Below are positions 15,324 to 23,592 of a stretch of 38,953 nt of DNA, piece by piece (positions within the stretch are counted from its first letter, which is position 1; the number at the start of each line of letters is the position of its first letter). The stretch spans positions 1 through 38,953 of the forward strand of contig CAZEHO010000028.1 of NCBI GenBank assembly GCA_964511945.1, given 5' to 3'. Position numbers and translations under genes: made by a program. The notes beneath the pieces were generated by a model. That model ran no database searches and had not been told where the DNA came from. It saw nothing but the letters and a program-made list of their open reading frames with translations. The stretch is from CAZEHO01 sp964511945. GTDB taxonomy: Bacteria; Actinomycetota; Acidimicrobiia; Spongiisociales; UBA11373.

Positions 15324-17207
15324 ATGGAGCGCCGTTTTGCACCGGAGAACGACTACCGCTCCCTGGCGATGATCGAGCCGGGGACGCCCGGCCTTTCGGT
15401 TTCAGTGGTGATCCCGGCCTTTGAACGGCCCGCCCTGCTCGCCCGCACCCTGGCCGGTTTGGCCAATCAGCAGGGATATCCGGCGAACCTGATTTCCGTG
15501 GTCGTTGCCGACGACGGCTCGACCGCCGACATCGCAGGCGTGGTGAAGCGCTCCGGACTCGACGCCACCTATGTTCGGCAGGAACACGACGGCTACGGAG
15601 CGGGGCGGGCACGCAATCTCGGGGCCGGGGTCACCGATGCCGACGTCCTGCTGTTCCTCGACGCAGATTGCCTTCCGGTCCCGGATCTCGTCGCCCGCCA
15701 CATGACCTGGCATCACCGTTCACAATCGGCCGTCGTGATCGGTTCCCGCCGGTATGCCGACACGTCCGATCTTGATCCCGGCGAGCCGGGATTCGCCGCC
15801 CGCATCTGGCAGCTCAACGGAGAGGACACCGAGGACTGGCGCTCGGTGCTCTACCGACGAACCAACGGCCTGGCGCACGGTACGGAGGCGTTCCGGGCCT
15901 TCCTCTCAGGAAATGTGTCCGTCCGCCGGGCCCAGTTCACGGCCCTCGGCGGGTTCTCGCTCGATTTCCGCAGCTGGGGCGGAGAAGACACCGAGCTCGG
16001 CTGGCGGTTGTTCCAGGCCGGCCTCTGGTTCATCCCCGAATCCAGAGCGATCATCTACCACCAGGTGCAAGAGGAGAGCCATCCGGGCGAGTGGCGTAAG
16101 GAGGACCGCGCCGAAAGCACTGCGACCCTGACGTCGAAGATCCCCCACCGGTTTTACCGGCCTGCGAGTGCCGGCGGACCGTTCGCCATCCCCAAGGTCT
16201 CCATCGTGGTCTCACCGGCGGCTGCGGCCGCCGGACCGGCGCTGATCGACCGCCTCGGGCGTCAACGCCTCGGCGACTGGGAAGCGTGGTTCCCGCTCGA
16301 TCCCGACCTCGACGCTCCGGAGCGGCGGCTCCGTAGCCTGCCCGATCGTGCTGGTTCCGACGAGCAGCGGCTGCTTCGCGCCCTTGCCGGGTCGGTCGGT
16401 GAGTACGTCGCCCTGCTATCGGGAGGGGCGGTCCCCCATCCGGACCTGCTCCGGCGGTGTGTGGGGGATCTCGACGCCACCCCGCGAGCCTCGATCGTCA
16501 CCGTCGGATACGCAGGGGCGGAGCGGGGTATGGCCGACGCCCGGTTGGGAGCTTGGGGAATGCCGGCATTCGCGCTCATCCGACGACGCGAACTATCGAA
16601 GGTGCTGCCGCACTTCAGTTCACCGGAGGCCGTGTGGTCGGTCGTGCTCGAACTGAGCCGCACGCGATTCCTCGACGAGCCGCTCATCACCGTGCCGCCT
16701 CGGGGGACCAGCGCCGACGAGACTGTCCCTGCTCCACTGCCCACAGCTCACCGGCGGCGGAGCCTGTTCGGCCGCTTCCAGAAGCGACTCGCGGGCCTCC
16801 TGCCCGGGCGGAACCGACGCAAACCGGTGGTCGTGCACGTCGGTCCGAAGGAGACCACCGCCGCCCTCGTTGAGGCGGCGCCGTGGGCCCGGATCGTCCA
16901 CGGGCGGCGGGGGCGTGCCGTGATCGTCACCGGCACCCTCGACGACCGGACCTACCAGCGGTGTCTCGAGATGGATGAACCCCGTCTGGAGCGGCTCGTG
17001 CTCGGTGCCGCGGCCGGGAGTGGCCCGGCCGGAGACTGGGCCGACTTCCTGCGGACGTGCCTGTCGGTAGGCCTTGCGGGCGACGATGACGTTGCGACGA
17101 TCCGGGCCTGGGGGTACAGCGGGCCCGTCACCGTGACGGGCCGGTTCGACCACACCTCGCCGCAATCTGCGTCGGCACTGGACGCCCTCCGGGAGGTACT
17201 CCGGTGA
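15324..17207 (+). CDS. Large three-part GT2 glycosyltransferase
   Basis: A 627-aa protein. Residues 25-270 are a full GT-A domain: SVSVVIPAFERP, VVADDGS, a FLDADCLP metal motif, SGNVSVRRAQF, and GGFSLDFRSWGGEDTELGWR (the Glyco_transf_7C-type acceptor region). About 290-500 look like a second, degraded GT-A-like module beginning KVSIVVSPAAA, without DxD. A basic hinge (PTAHRRRSLFGRFQKR) leads to a third, unrecognised segment at about 525-627 that starts VVVHVGPKETTAALVEAA. Chondroitin-synthase-like polymerases have two GT-A domains, which could be a parallel. The start follows a -10-like box without a ribosome site. Its stop overlaps the next GT gene (GTGA). Confidence 0.8.
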   Translation: MERRFAPENDYRSLAMIEPGTPGLSVSVVIPAFERPALLARTLAGLANQQGYPANLISVVVADDGSTADIAGVVKRSGLDATYVRQEHDGYGAGRARNLGAGVTDADVLLFLDADCLPVPDLVARHMTWHHRSQSAVVIGSRRYADTSDLDPGEPGFAARIWQLNGEDTEDWRSVLYRRTNGLAHGTEAFRAFLSGNVSVRRAQFTALGGFSLDFRSWGGEDTELGWRLFQAGLWFIPESRAIIYHQVQEESHPGEWRKEDRAESTATLTSKIPHRFYRPASAGGPFAIPKVSIVVSPAAAAAGPALIDRLGRQRLGDWEAWFPLDPDLDAPERRLRSLPDRAGSDEQRLLRALAGSVGEYVALLSGGAVPHPDLLRRCVGDLDATPRASIVTVGYAGAERGMADARLGAWGMPAFALIRRRELSKVLPHFSSPEAVWSVVLELSRTRFLDEPLITVPPRGTSADETVPAPLPTAHRRRSLFGRFQKRLAGLLPGRNRRKPVVVHVGPKETTAALVEAAPWARIVHGRRGRAVIVTGTLDDRTYQRCLEMDEPRLERLVLGAAAGSGPAGDWADFLRTCLSVGLAGDDDVATIRAWGYSGPVTVTGRFDHTSPQSASALDALREVLR

Positions 17208-18592
17208 AGGTCTGCATGTTCGTGAAGAACTCCTTCGAGTACGACGCCCGGGTGACCAAGGAAGCCACCAGCCTGATCGGCGCCGGTCATCGGGTGCTGG
17301 TCGTCGCAATCCATGCACCAGGTACTGCGGAGTCGGAGACCCTCGGCTCGGGGATCGAGGTCATCAGGGTGCGACGCCTCCAATTCGGCCTTGGCGCCCT
17401 GCAGCGCAAGCAGCGGGAACTCGTCACCGAGGTAGAAATGCAACGGGCCAAACGAACCGGCGAACCGGTCGACATCGATCGGATTCGTCGCGACAGCACA
17501 CTCATCCAGGCTTCGACGGCAACGCCGGGAGATGCGGTTAGTGACGAGATCCTCTTCGAAACGGCCGGCGCCTCGGGCCGGCGGGGGGGAGCGCTCACCC
17601 GTTTCCTGGCCAAGACGATCCGGCTCGCCGTCGCCNNNNNNNNNNNNNNNNNNNNNNNNNNNNNNNNNNNNNNNNNNNNNNNNNNNNNNNNNNNNNNNNN
17701 NNNNNNNNNNNNNNNNNNNNNNNNNNNNNNNNNNNGCCACGATCTCAACACCCTGTGGGTCGGTTCGACCTGCAAGCGCCGCCGCCCCGGGACCCGCCTG
17801 ATCTACGACTCTCACGAACTGGCCACCGAACGCAGCCGGATGGGACGGATCCGGCGCTGGTGGGCACTGCGTAACGAACGCAGGGGGATCCCGCATGCCG
17901 ACGAGGTCATCCTCACGACCCGATCGCGGGCGGCCCATGTCTCATCGCTGCACGGCATCCCGATGCCGACGATCCTGCGCAACGTGCCGGAGCGGATCGA
18001 GATCGAAGCGGGCTGGGACCTCCGCGAACGCCTCGGCATCCCGCCGGATCAGCGGATCCTCCTGTATCAAGGATCGATCCAGGAGTTCCGCGGGATCGAG
18101 GAGACAATCGATGCTCTGCAGTACCTGGAGCGATGTGTGTTTGTGGTTGTCGGCTACGGACACCATCGGCCGGTGCTCGAAGCGCTGGTGAAGCAGAGGG
18201 GTCTCGAGGACCGGGTCCGCTTCTTCGGACCGATCCCGAACGACGAGCTGCTCTGGTACACCGCGACCGCCGACGTCGGGATGTGCGTGATCCGCGGAAC
18301 GTCGCTGTCCTATCGGTGGTCGCTGCCAAACAAACTTTTCGAGTACATGATGGCCGGGATCCCGATCGTGGCTTCGGACTTCGAGGAAATGGGCCGTGTC
18401 GTCCGCGAGGAGGGTGTCGGCGAGGTCTGCAATCCCGACGATCCGGCCGAAATCGCCCGTGCGGTGCGCACCGTGCTCGATGCGTCGGAGGGCGACAAGA
18501 CCTACCGGGAGGCGGCACGGGCGGCGATTTCCCGCTACACCTGGGAATGGGAGCAGCAGGTTCTGCTCGATGTGTACCGGCGGCTGGGCTGA
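17204..18592 (+). CDS. Family 4-type glycosyltransferase, interrupted by gap
   Basis: A GT-B-fold enzyme of about 462 aa, but the codons under the 100-N gap are unknown. The N-terminal half begins VKVCMFVKNSFEYDARVTKE, and sequence resumes after the gap at HDLNTLWVG, the usual acceptor-side motif. The C-terminal half shows RILLYQGSIQEFRGIEE, VRFFGPIPNDELLWYTA and the donor motif LPNKLFEYMMAGIPIVASD. GTG at 17204 overlaps the previous stop, with GGGAGG upstream. The frame is kept across the gap, which may be accidental because 100 N is a conventional placeholder. An insert of about 80 residues between RVRRLQFG and the gap is unusual for the family. Confidence 0.82.
   Translation: MKVCMFVKNSFEYDARVTKEATSLIGAGHRVLVVAIHAPGTAESETLGSGIEVIRVRRLQFGLGALQRKQRELVTEVEMQRAKRTGEPVDIDRIRRDSTLIQASTATPGDAVSDEILFETAGASGRRGGALTRFLAKTIRLAVAXXXXXXXXXXXXXXXXXXXXXXXXXXXXXXXXXXHDLNTLWVGSTCKRRRPGTRLIYDSHELATERSRMGRIRRWWALRNERRGIPHADEVILTTRSRAAHVSSLHGIPMPTILRNVPERIEIEAGWDLRERLGIPPDQRILLYQGSIQEFRGIEETIDALQYLERCVFVVVGYGHHRPVLEALVKQRGLEDRVRFFGPIPNDELLWYTATADVGMCVIRGTSLSYRWSLPNKLFEYMMAGIPIVASDFEEMGRVVREEGVGEVCNPDDPAEIARAVRTVLDASEGDKTYREAARAAISRYTWEWEQQVLLDVYRRLG
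17636..17735. other. Scaffold gap (100 N)
   Basis: Exactly 100 undetermined bases inside the GT4 gene. The round number suggests an arbitrary spacer, so the true length and frame here are unknown. Confidence 0.99.
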
Positions 18593-18656
18593 GGTGCAGC
18601 CGTCCATCTCCACTCGGCCCGCGAGCCATCGGACCCCGGTACGGCCGCGTTGCTGA

Positions 18657-18662
18657 TACGTT
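18657..18662 (+). promoter_or_regulatory. Likely -10 box of the 18669 gene (leaderless)
   Basis: TACGTT, preceded by TGA, ends six bases before the ATG at 18669. There is no Shine-Dalgarno motif, so the message is probably leaderless. Confidence 0.4.
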
Positions 18663-18668
18663 CGTTCG

Positions 18669-19136
18669 ATGAGGACGCCCTCGACCGGCGCCGGCATGGC
18701 CGTAGTCCTGGCGCTCGTCGCCGTCGGCTTGGTGGTTCTGGCGCTGCGCCCCGGCACCTCAGTTGTCGTCATCGACGACTCTCCCCCTGTAGAACCACCT
18801 GCCGACGGCACCGCGGTTGTCGCCACCCTCCGGGCGCCCGGCGGACTGGCACTGTTCGGTGCGCAGATCATCGACCCCACCCACACCGTTGAGGTGCGCT
18901 TCCTCACCGGGCCGGGGTGTTCCGCACTCCTCACCTCCGATGATCCATGGCCTACACCGCATCCGGAGTGTGCCGGCACGGTTGATCTGGTCGGTGTCGT
19001 CGGCAGCATCGGGATCGCTGAAACCGATCGGTCGCTCGTCGGGGTGACGATGACTGTGCCGGGAGCCTGCTACGACCAGCTGAGGAGAGGCATGGCCTGG
19101 CCTCCCGACATTCCCGAGTGCTCTTCCGCGGCGTAG
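18669..19136 (+). CDS. Small secreted or membrane-anchored hypothetical protein
   Basis: A 155-aa protein. A hydrophobic helix at about residues 10-26 (MAVVLALVAVGLVVLAL) is followed by an extracellular domain of about 120 residues. That domain holds three cysteines (GPGCSAL, HPECAG, GACYDQL) and a fourth near the end (IPECSS), which suggests two disulfides. No family is recognised. The codon use is typical of the window. It follows the glycosyltransferase pair with a 76-base gap and probably its own promoter, and it converges on the minus-strand polysaccharide operon. A role at the cell surface is inferred from topology alone. Confidence 0.65.
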   Translation: MRTPSTGAGMAVVLALVAVGLVVLALRPGTSVVVIDDSPPVEPPADGTAVVATLRAPGGLALFGAQIIDPTHTVEVRFLTGPGCSALLTSDDPWPTPHPECAGTVDLVGVVGSIGIAETDRSLVGVTMTVPGACYDQLRRGMAWPPDIPECSSAA

Positions 19137-19228
19137 CCGGCTTGGAGGACCGCCCGAGGATTCCGTCACCCCTGTCAACGATTTGGCAGGATCCGCCGGC
19201 TTCGCAGTACCGCCGCAGGATTGAGTCG

Positions 19229-20143
19229 CTACCCCACGTCCTCTCGGTGTCCATTCACTCCGGATCGGGCATCTTCGGTCGCCCACGAGACAAGTTCCTC
19301 AAACCGGAACCCCCACTCCGGGTCGAGTTCCTCGACCCGTCTCCGCCAACCCTGGATGAACGGGACCACATCGGCGACGAGTTCCTCGAACGGCACTTCC
19401 GTGTGGCGGCGACCGAAGAGCAGCCGGTTGCGGATGAAGTAGTAGACGAAGGCTTCGCCGGGCATCCCGATGGTGCGTGGGGTGCGATGGATGAACTCCG
19501 CCTTCGGATGAATCGCCGTCCGAAAGCCGGCCCGGACGGCACGCACGCAGAATTCCGTTTCCTCGAAGTACATGAAGTACTCCTCGGGCAGCAGGCCGAT
19601 CTGTTCGAACACCTCCCTGCGCACCAACATCGCGGCGCCGGGAACGAAGTCGACGTGCGTTAGCTGGCGCTTGCGCCGGGTCGGGCGCCGGCTGCGATTG
19701 ATCAGCTCGCTGCGCCCGCCGGAGTCCCACACGATCCTGCCCCCCTCGGATTGGATCCGAAGGCCGGCGGCATCGTCCTCCAGAATCCGTCCCCCGATGA
19801 TCCCGACATCCGCGTGATCGGCAAGGACCCCGACGAGCACTCGCAAGCTTTGAGGGTGAGGCTCGGTGTCCGGATTGAGGATCCACAGCAGATCGGCACC
19901 TTCGTCCAGCGCGAGCTTGACGCCCACGTTGTTACCGCCGGCATACCCCAGGTTCCCGCCGGCCTCGACCACCCGCAGCCCGGCCTCGCGCAGGGTTGCT
20001 ACCTCCTCGGGACCAGAGTCGTTGTCGACCACGATCGTGCGGAGGTACGGGTAGTCGACGGCGTCGAGCGCTCCAAGACAGTGCACGACGTGGTCGAGCC
20101 GCTTGTGGTTCACCACGATCGCTCGGACCTTCGGAAGCGTCAC
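19229..20143 (-). CDS. Rhamnosyltransferase-like GT2
   Basis: A 304-aa GT-A glycosyltransferase resembling WbbL-type rhamnosyltransferases. It has AIVVNHKRLDHVVHC, TIVVDNDSG, NLGYAGGNNVG, the metal motif LLWILNPDTEP, FVPGAAMLVRREVFEQIG and YFMYFEETEFCVRA. It probably transfers L-rhamnose from dTDP-L-rhamnose to a lipid-linked acceptor, because the four genes immediately upstream make that donor. GTG at 20143 is well supported: GGAGGG lies three bases upstream and the codon overlaps the rmlD stop (GTGA). It is the last gene of the long operon. Confidence 0.87.
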   Translation of the reverse strand: MTLPKVRAIVVNHKRLDHVVHCLGALDAVDYPYLRTIVVDNDSGPEEVATLREAGLRVVEAGGNLGYAGGNNVGVKLALDEGADLLWILNPDTEPHPQSLRVLVGVLADHADVGIIGGRILEDDAAGLRIQSEGGRIVWDSGGRSELINRSRRPTRRKRQLTHVDFVPGAAMLVRREVFEQIGLLPEEYFMYFEETEFCVRAVRAGFRTAIHPKAEFIHRTPRTIGMPGEAFVYYFIRNRLLFGRRHTEVPFEELVADVVPFIQGWRRRVEELDPEWGFRFEELVSWATEDARSGVNGHREDVG

Positions 20144-20979
20144 GAACCCTCCATCAGTTCTGCGACCAGCGTCGGGAGACTGTCCTCCCATACCGGGAGC
20201 GGATCCATCCCAAGCACCGCCAGGCGCTCGCTCCCCAGAACCGAATACGCCGGCCGGGCGGACGGTGTTGGGTAATCGGTCGTCGTACACGGAGTGATCC
20301 GATCGGGATCGAGCCCGGCCAGGGTCACGGCGGCGCGGGCGAGTCGGTACCAGGTCGTCGCGCCCCGGTTCGTCAGGTGGAGGACTCCCGACACGCCGGC
20401 CTCGAGAGCCTGCAGCGTCGCCGCTGCGAGATCGGCGGCAACCGTCGGACATCCGGTTTGATCGTCGACGACCTGCAGCTCACGCTCTGCAGCCAGTCGC
20501 AGCATCGTGGCGACGAAGTTCGGGTGGGTTCCGGAGACAACCCAACTGGTCCTGATGATGAGGCTGCTCGGGAACCGACCTGCGGCCTGCTCGCCGACCA
20601 GCTTCGAGCGTCCGTACGCGTTGATCGGATCGGTCGGAGACGATTCGAGATAGGGCGTCGAAGCGTTCCCGGGGAAGACGTAGTCCGTCGAGTAGGTGAT
20701 GAACGGAATGCCGGCACGGTCCGCAAACGCAGCCAGGGTCCCGACCGCCTCACCGTTCACTGCGGTGGCAAGTTCCTCCTGCTCTTCTGCCCGATCCACG
20801 GCGGTGTAGGCGGCGGCGTTCACGATCGCAGATGGACCGGACTCCTCGAGAAACGACGTCACGGCGCGAGCGTCGGTCAGATCGAGTTCGGGAAGGTCGA
20901 TGCCGATGGCATCGGGGCGCAATCGCATCAATGCCGTGCCCACCTGGCCGGCCGCTCCGGTGATCAGCAGGCGGCTCAT
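20140..20979 (-). CDS. rmlD: dTDP-4-dehydrorhamnose reductase
   Basis: A 279-aa SDR-fold enzyme for the last step of dTDP-L-rhamnose synthesis (reduction of the 4-keto group with NAD(P)H). It has LLITGAAGQVG, ELDLTDA, VNAAAYTAVDRAEE, the STDYVF strand and catalytic YGRSK, and GVLHLTNRGATTWYRLA near the C-terminus. The length is standard. Its ATG overlaps the rmlA stop by four bases and its stop overlaps the GT2 start, so it sits within a translationally coupled chain. Confidence 0.95.
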   Translation of the reverse strand: MSRLLITGAAGQVGTALMRLRPDAIGIDLPELDLTDARAVTSFLEESGPSAIVNAAAYTAVDRAEEQEELATAVNGEAVGTLAAFADRAGIPFITYSTDYVFPGNASTPYLESSPTDPINAYGRSKLVGEQAAGRFPSSLIIRTSWVVSGTHPNFVATMLRLAAERELQVVDDQTGCPTVAADLAAATLQALEAGVSGVLHLTNRGATTWYRLARAAVTLAGLDPDRITPCTTTDYPTPSARPAYSVLGSERLAVLGMDPLPVWEDSLPTLVAELMEGS

Positions 20980-22034
20980 TCGCCGATGATCTCCGATCGT
21001 TCACCGAGGGTGAGTTCCACGTACGACGCGGCGGGGGTTCCGTGCAGATGGACTCCCCTGCCGAGCAGGCTGTCGCGGATCTTCCAGCCGTGGATCTCCG
21101 AGTCGTCCATCACAATGGAGTTCTCGACCGCGGCATCCGAGAGCCGGCAGCCGTTCCCGATCGATGTATGCGGGCCGATGACGGTTCTGGTCAGCACGAC
21201 CCCGTCGCCGATGACGGCCGGGCCCGTGACGTCACAATCGATGACCCGCGAGCCGCTCCCGATGTGAATCTCGCCTCGGATCCGGGTGTCGATCACTTCA
21301 CCGTCGATGCTCTGCGCCAATTCGGAAATGACCAGGCCCTGGGCGTGGAGCAGGTCGTCTTTGGTGCCGGTGTCCTTCCACCAGTCCTTGACCACCGACG
21401 CTCGAACCGTGCGATCGGTGTCGATGAGGTATTGGATTGCGTCGGTGATCTCCAGTTCGCCTCGCGCTGAGGGGCGGATGGCGTCGACGGCATCCCCGAT
21501 GGATGAGTCGAACAGATACACGCCGACGAGTGCCAGGTCACTCGGGGGCACCTTCGGCTTCTCCACCAGGCGCCTGATCTCGCCGGCATCGTCGACGTCG
21601 GCTACACCGAACGCCTCGGGGTTCGGTACCGGGGACAGCATGATCTGGCAGTTGGGCCGGTGCGTCCCGAAGTCGGCAACCACGTCGCGGACGCCGTCCT
21701 TCACCAGGTTGTCGCCGAGATACATCAGGCAGTCGTCGCCGTCGACGAACGGGAGAGCGGTCTTGAGGGCGTGGGCAAGTCCGAGCGGCTCGTCCTGGAC
21801 GATGAATGTCGGGGTGATGCCGAGCGAGCTCCCGTCGCCGACCGCTGCGCGCACCTCATCACCTGTCTGGGGAGAGATCACAATCCCCACCTCGGTGATC
21901 CCGGCTTCGGCGAGGTCTTCGAGGCCGTAGAAGAGAATCGGCCGATTCGCCACCGTGACCAGTTGCTTCGCCATCGAGAAGGTGATGGGCCGAAGCCTGC
22001 TCCCGGTCCCTCCCGCCAGAACGACGCCCTTCAC
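20976..22034 (-). CDS. rmlA: Glucose-1-phosphate thymidylyltransferase, long form
   Basis: A 352-aa nucleotidyltransferase that makes dTDP-glucose from dTTP and glucose-1-phosphate. The N-terminal catalytic domain has VVLAGGTGSRLRPIT, then KQLVTVANRPILFY, LMYLGDNLV and VEKPKVPPSDLALVGVY. After about residue 240 there is a left-handed beta-helix repeat region (IGSGSRVIDCDVTGPAVIGDG), which marks the long RmlA/StrD type seen in actinobacteria. GTG at 22034 gives the family N-terminus, has AGGAGAG upstream and overlaps the rmlB stop (GTGA). Upstream codons in this frame are antisense or shadow sequence. Confidence 0.94.
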   Translation of the reverse strand: MKGVVLAGGTGSRLRPITFSMAKQLVTVANRPILFYGLEDLAEAGITEVGIVISPQTGDEVRAAVGDGSSLGITPTFIVQDEPLGLAHALKTALPFVDGDDCLMYLGDNLVKDGVRDVVADFGTHRPNCQIMLSPVPNPEAFGVADVDDAGEIRRLVEKPKVPPSDLALVGVYLFDSSIGDAVDAIRPSARGELEITDAIQYLIDTDRTVRASVVKDWWKDTGTKDDLLHAQGLVISELAQSIDGEVIDTRIRGEIHIGSGSRVIDCDVTGPAVIGDGVVLTRTVIGPHTSIGNGCRLSDAAVENSIVMDDSEIHGWKIRDSLLGRGVHLHGTPAASYVELTLGERSEIIGE

Positions 22035-23008
22035 TCTCCGCTCTCCTTGAGAGGCCGCCACCAATCCTCGCGCACCCGATACCACTCGATCGTGGATTCG
22101 AGCCACGTATCGAAGTCGTGCTCAGGCGCCCATCCAAGGTTGCGGATCTTCGTCGAGTCGACCGCATAGCGCTGATCGTGGCCGGGCCGATCCGCCACCC
22201 GCTCGATCATTCCCTCTCCCTTGCCCAGTGCCGCCAGGATCCGCCCGGTCAGCTCGAGATTCGGGAGCTGGGCGTCGGCACCGATGTTGTAGATCTCACC
22301 GGGGGTGCCCTCGTCCGCCAGCAGGTAGACCGCAGCACAGTGGTCCGTGACGAAGATCCAATCCCGCTCGTTGCGGCCCTCTCCGTAGAGCGGGACGTTG
22401 CGGTCCTCGAGAAGATTGGTCACGAACAGCGGGATGACCTTCTCCGGGAACTGGTACGGCCCGTAGTTGTTGGTGCACCGGGTAACGACAACCGGGTAAT
22501 CGAAGGTCACCGCGTATGAGCCGGCGAGAAGGTCGGCACCCGCTTTCGACGCCGAATACGGTGATGAAGGATGCAACGGGCCGTCCTCAGGAGCAAACCC
22601 GTCGGAGATCGATCCGTACACCTCATCGGTCGACACCTGGATGAACCGGCCGACACCCGCCCGCCGAGCCGCATCGAGCAGAACACCGGTCCCGACAACG
22701 TTGGTCTCGAGGAAGACCGCCGGCCCTTCGATCGAGCGATCGACGTGGGATTCGGCGGCGAAGTTGACCACCACGTCGACGCCCGACATCAGATCCCCGA
22801 CCAGGCTCCGGTCGCGGATGTCCCCGTGGACGAACCTATGCCTGCCGGCTCCAAGTTCGTCCAACTCGTCGACCGTTGCGCGGACTCCGGCATAGGTCAA
22901 CAGATCCAGATCGATCACCTCGGCCGCCGGTTCCCGCTCCAAGACGAGGCGGATGAAGTTCGATCCGATGAATCCTGCACCACCCGTGACCAGCCAGCGG
23001 CGTGTCAT
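22031..23008 (-). CDS. rmlB: dTDP-glucose 4,6-dehydratase
   Basis: A 325-aa NAD-dependent SDR that converts dTDP-glucose to dTDP-4-keto-6-deoxyglucose. It has WLVTGGAGFIGSNF, LLTYAG, NFAAESHVDRSI, the STDEVYGS strand, catalytic SPYSASKAGAD, TRCTNNYGPYQFPEK and GRNERDWIFVTDHC. All family-defining blocks are present and the length is normal. The ATG overlaps the rmlC stop, and the stop overlaps the rmlA start. The product feeds directly into RmlC, whose gene lies just upstream. Confidence 0.97.
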   Translation of the reverse strand: MTRRWLVTGGAGFIGSNFIRLVLEREPAAEVIDLDLLTYAGVRATVDELDELGAGRHRFVHGDIRDRSLVGDLMSGVDVVVNFAAESHVDRSIEGPAVFLETNVVGTGVLLDAARRAGVGRFIQVSTDEVYGSISDGFAPEDGPLHPSSPYSASKAGADLLAGSYAVTFDYPVVVTRCTNNYGPYQFPEKVIPLFVTNLLEDRNVPLYGEGRNERDWIFVTDHCAAVYLLADEGTPGEIYNIGADAQLPNLELTGRILAALGKGEGMIERVADRPGHDQRYAVDSTKIRNLGWAPEHDFDTWLESTIEWYRVREDWWRPLKESGE

Positions 23009-23592
23009 GTGCTGCCACCCTTGAAGGAGAAGTATTCGGGCGAGTCGGCGAGACCCGGCCAGCGCGAATCACGCTCCGAGACCACGGCACCGGCAAAGTC
23101 GGGCCAATCGATCCCGAGGGCGGGGTCATCCCAGGCGAGGCCTCGCTCCAGTTCCGGTGAGTAGTAGGCCGAAACCTTGTAGAGCACCTCGGTGTCGGGC
23201 TCCAGTGTGCAGAAGCCGTGGGCGAATCCAACCGGGATCCACAACTGCTCCCAGTTCTCAGCGCTCAGTGTCCGTGACACGGATCTCCCGAAGGTGGGCG
23301 ATCCAACCCGCAGGTCCACAGCAACGTCGAGTACCGCACCGCGGGGCACCCGCACCAGCTTGACCTGAGCCGCGTCACCGATCTGGAAATGGAGTCCGCG
23401 AACGGTCCCGCGAGTCGCCGAGAGCGAGTGATTGTCCTGCACGAACACCTCAGCCGGGTGCCATTCGGCCCGGAAGGTCTCGGAGAAGAACCCGCGCTCG
23501 TCTCCATGGCGCGCCGGGCGCAGCAGCTTGACATCAGGAATCTCGGTCGGAGAAACATCCATCTGGAGGCCGAGCATAGAAGCCGGAATCAC
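23005..23592 (-). CDS. rmlC: dTDP-4-dehydrorhamnose 3,5-epimerase
   Basis: A 195-aa cupin epimerase for the third step of dTDP-L-rhamnose synthesis. It has HGDERGFFSETFR, DNHSLSATRGTVRGLHFQ (with the catalytic histidine), LDVAVDLRVGSPTFG, VGFAHGFCTL and YYSPELERGLAWDDPALGI. GTG at 23592 is chosen because it overlaps the upstream stop (GTGA), as do its neighbours. ATG at 23577 or 23562 would also give a complete domain, but neither has a ribosome site. Confidence 0.95.
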   Translation of the reverse strand: MIPASMLGLQMDVSPTEIPDVKLLRPARHGDERGFFSETFRAEWHPAEVFVQDNHSLSATRGTVRGLHFQIGDAAQVKLVRVPRGAVLDVAVDLRVGSPTFGRSVSRTLSAENWEQLWIPVGFAHGFCTLEPDTEVLYKVSAYYSPELERGLAWDDPALGIDWPDFAGAVVSERDSRWPGLADSPEYFSFKGGST

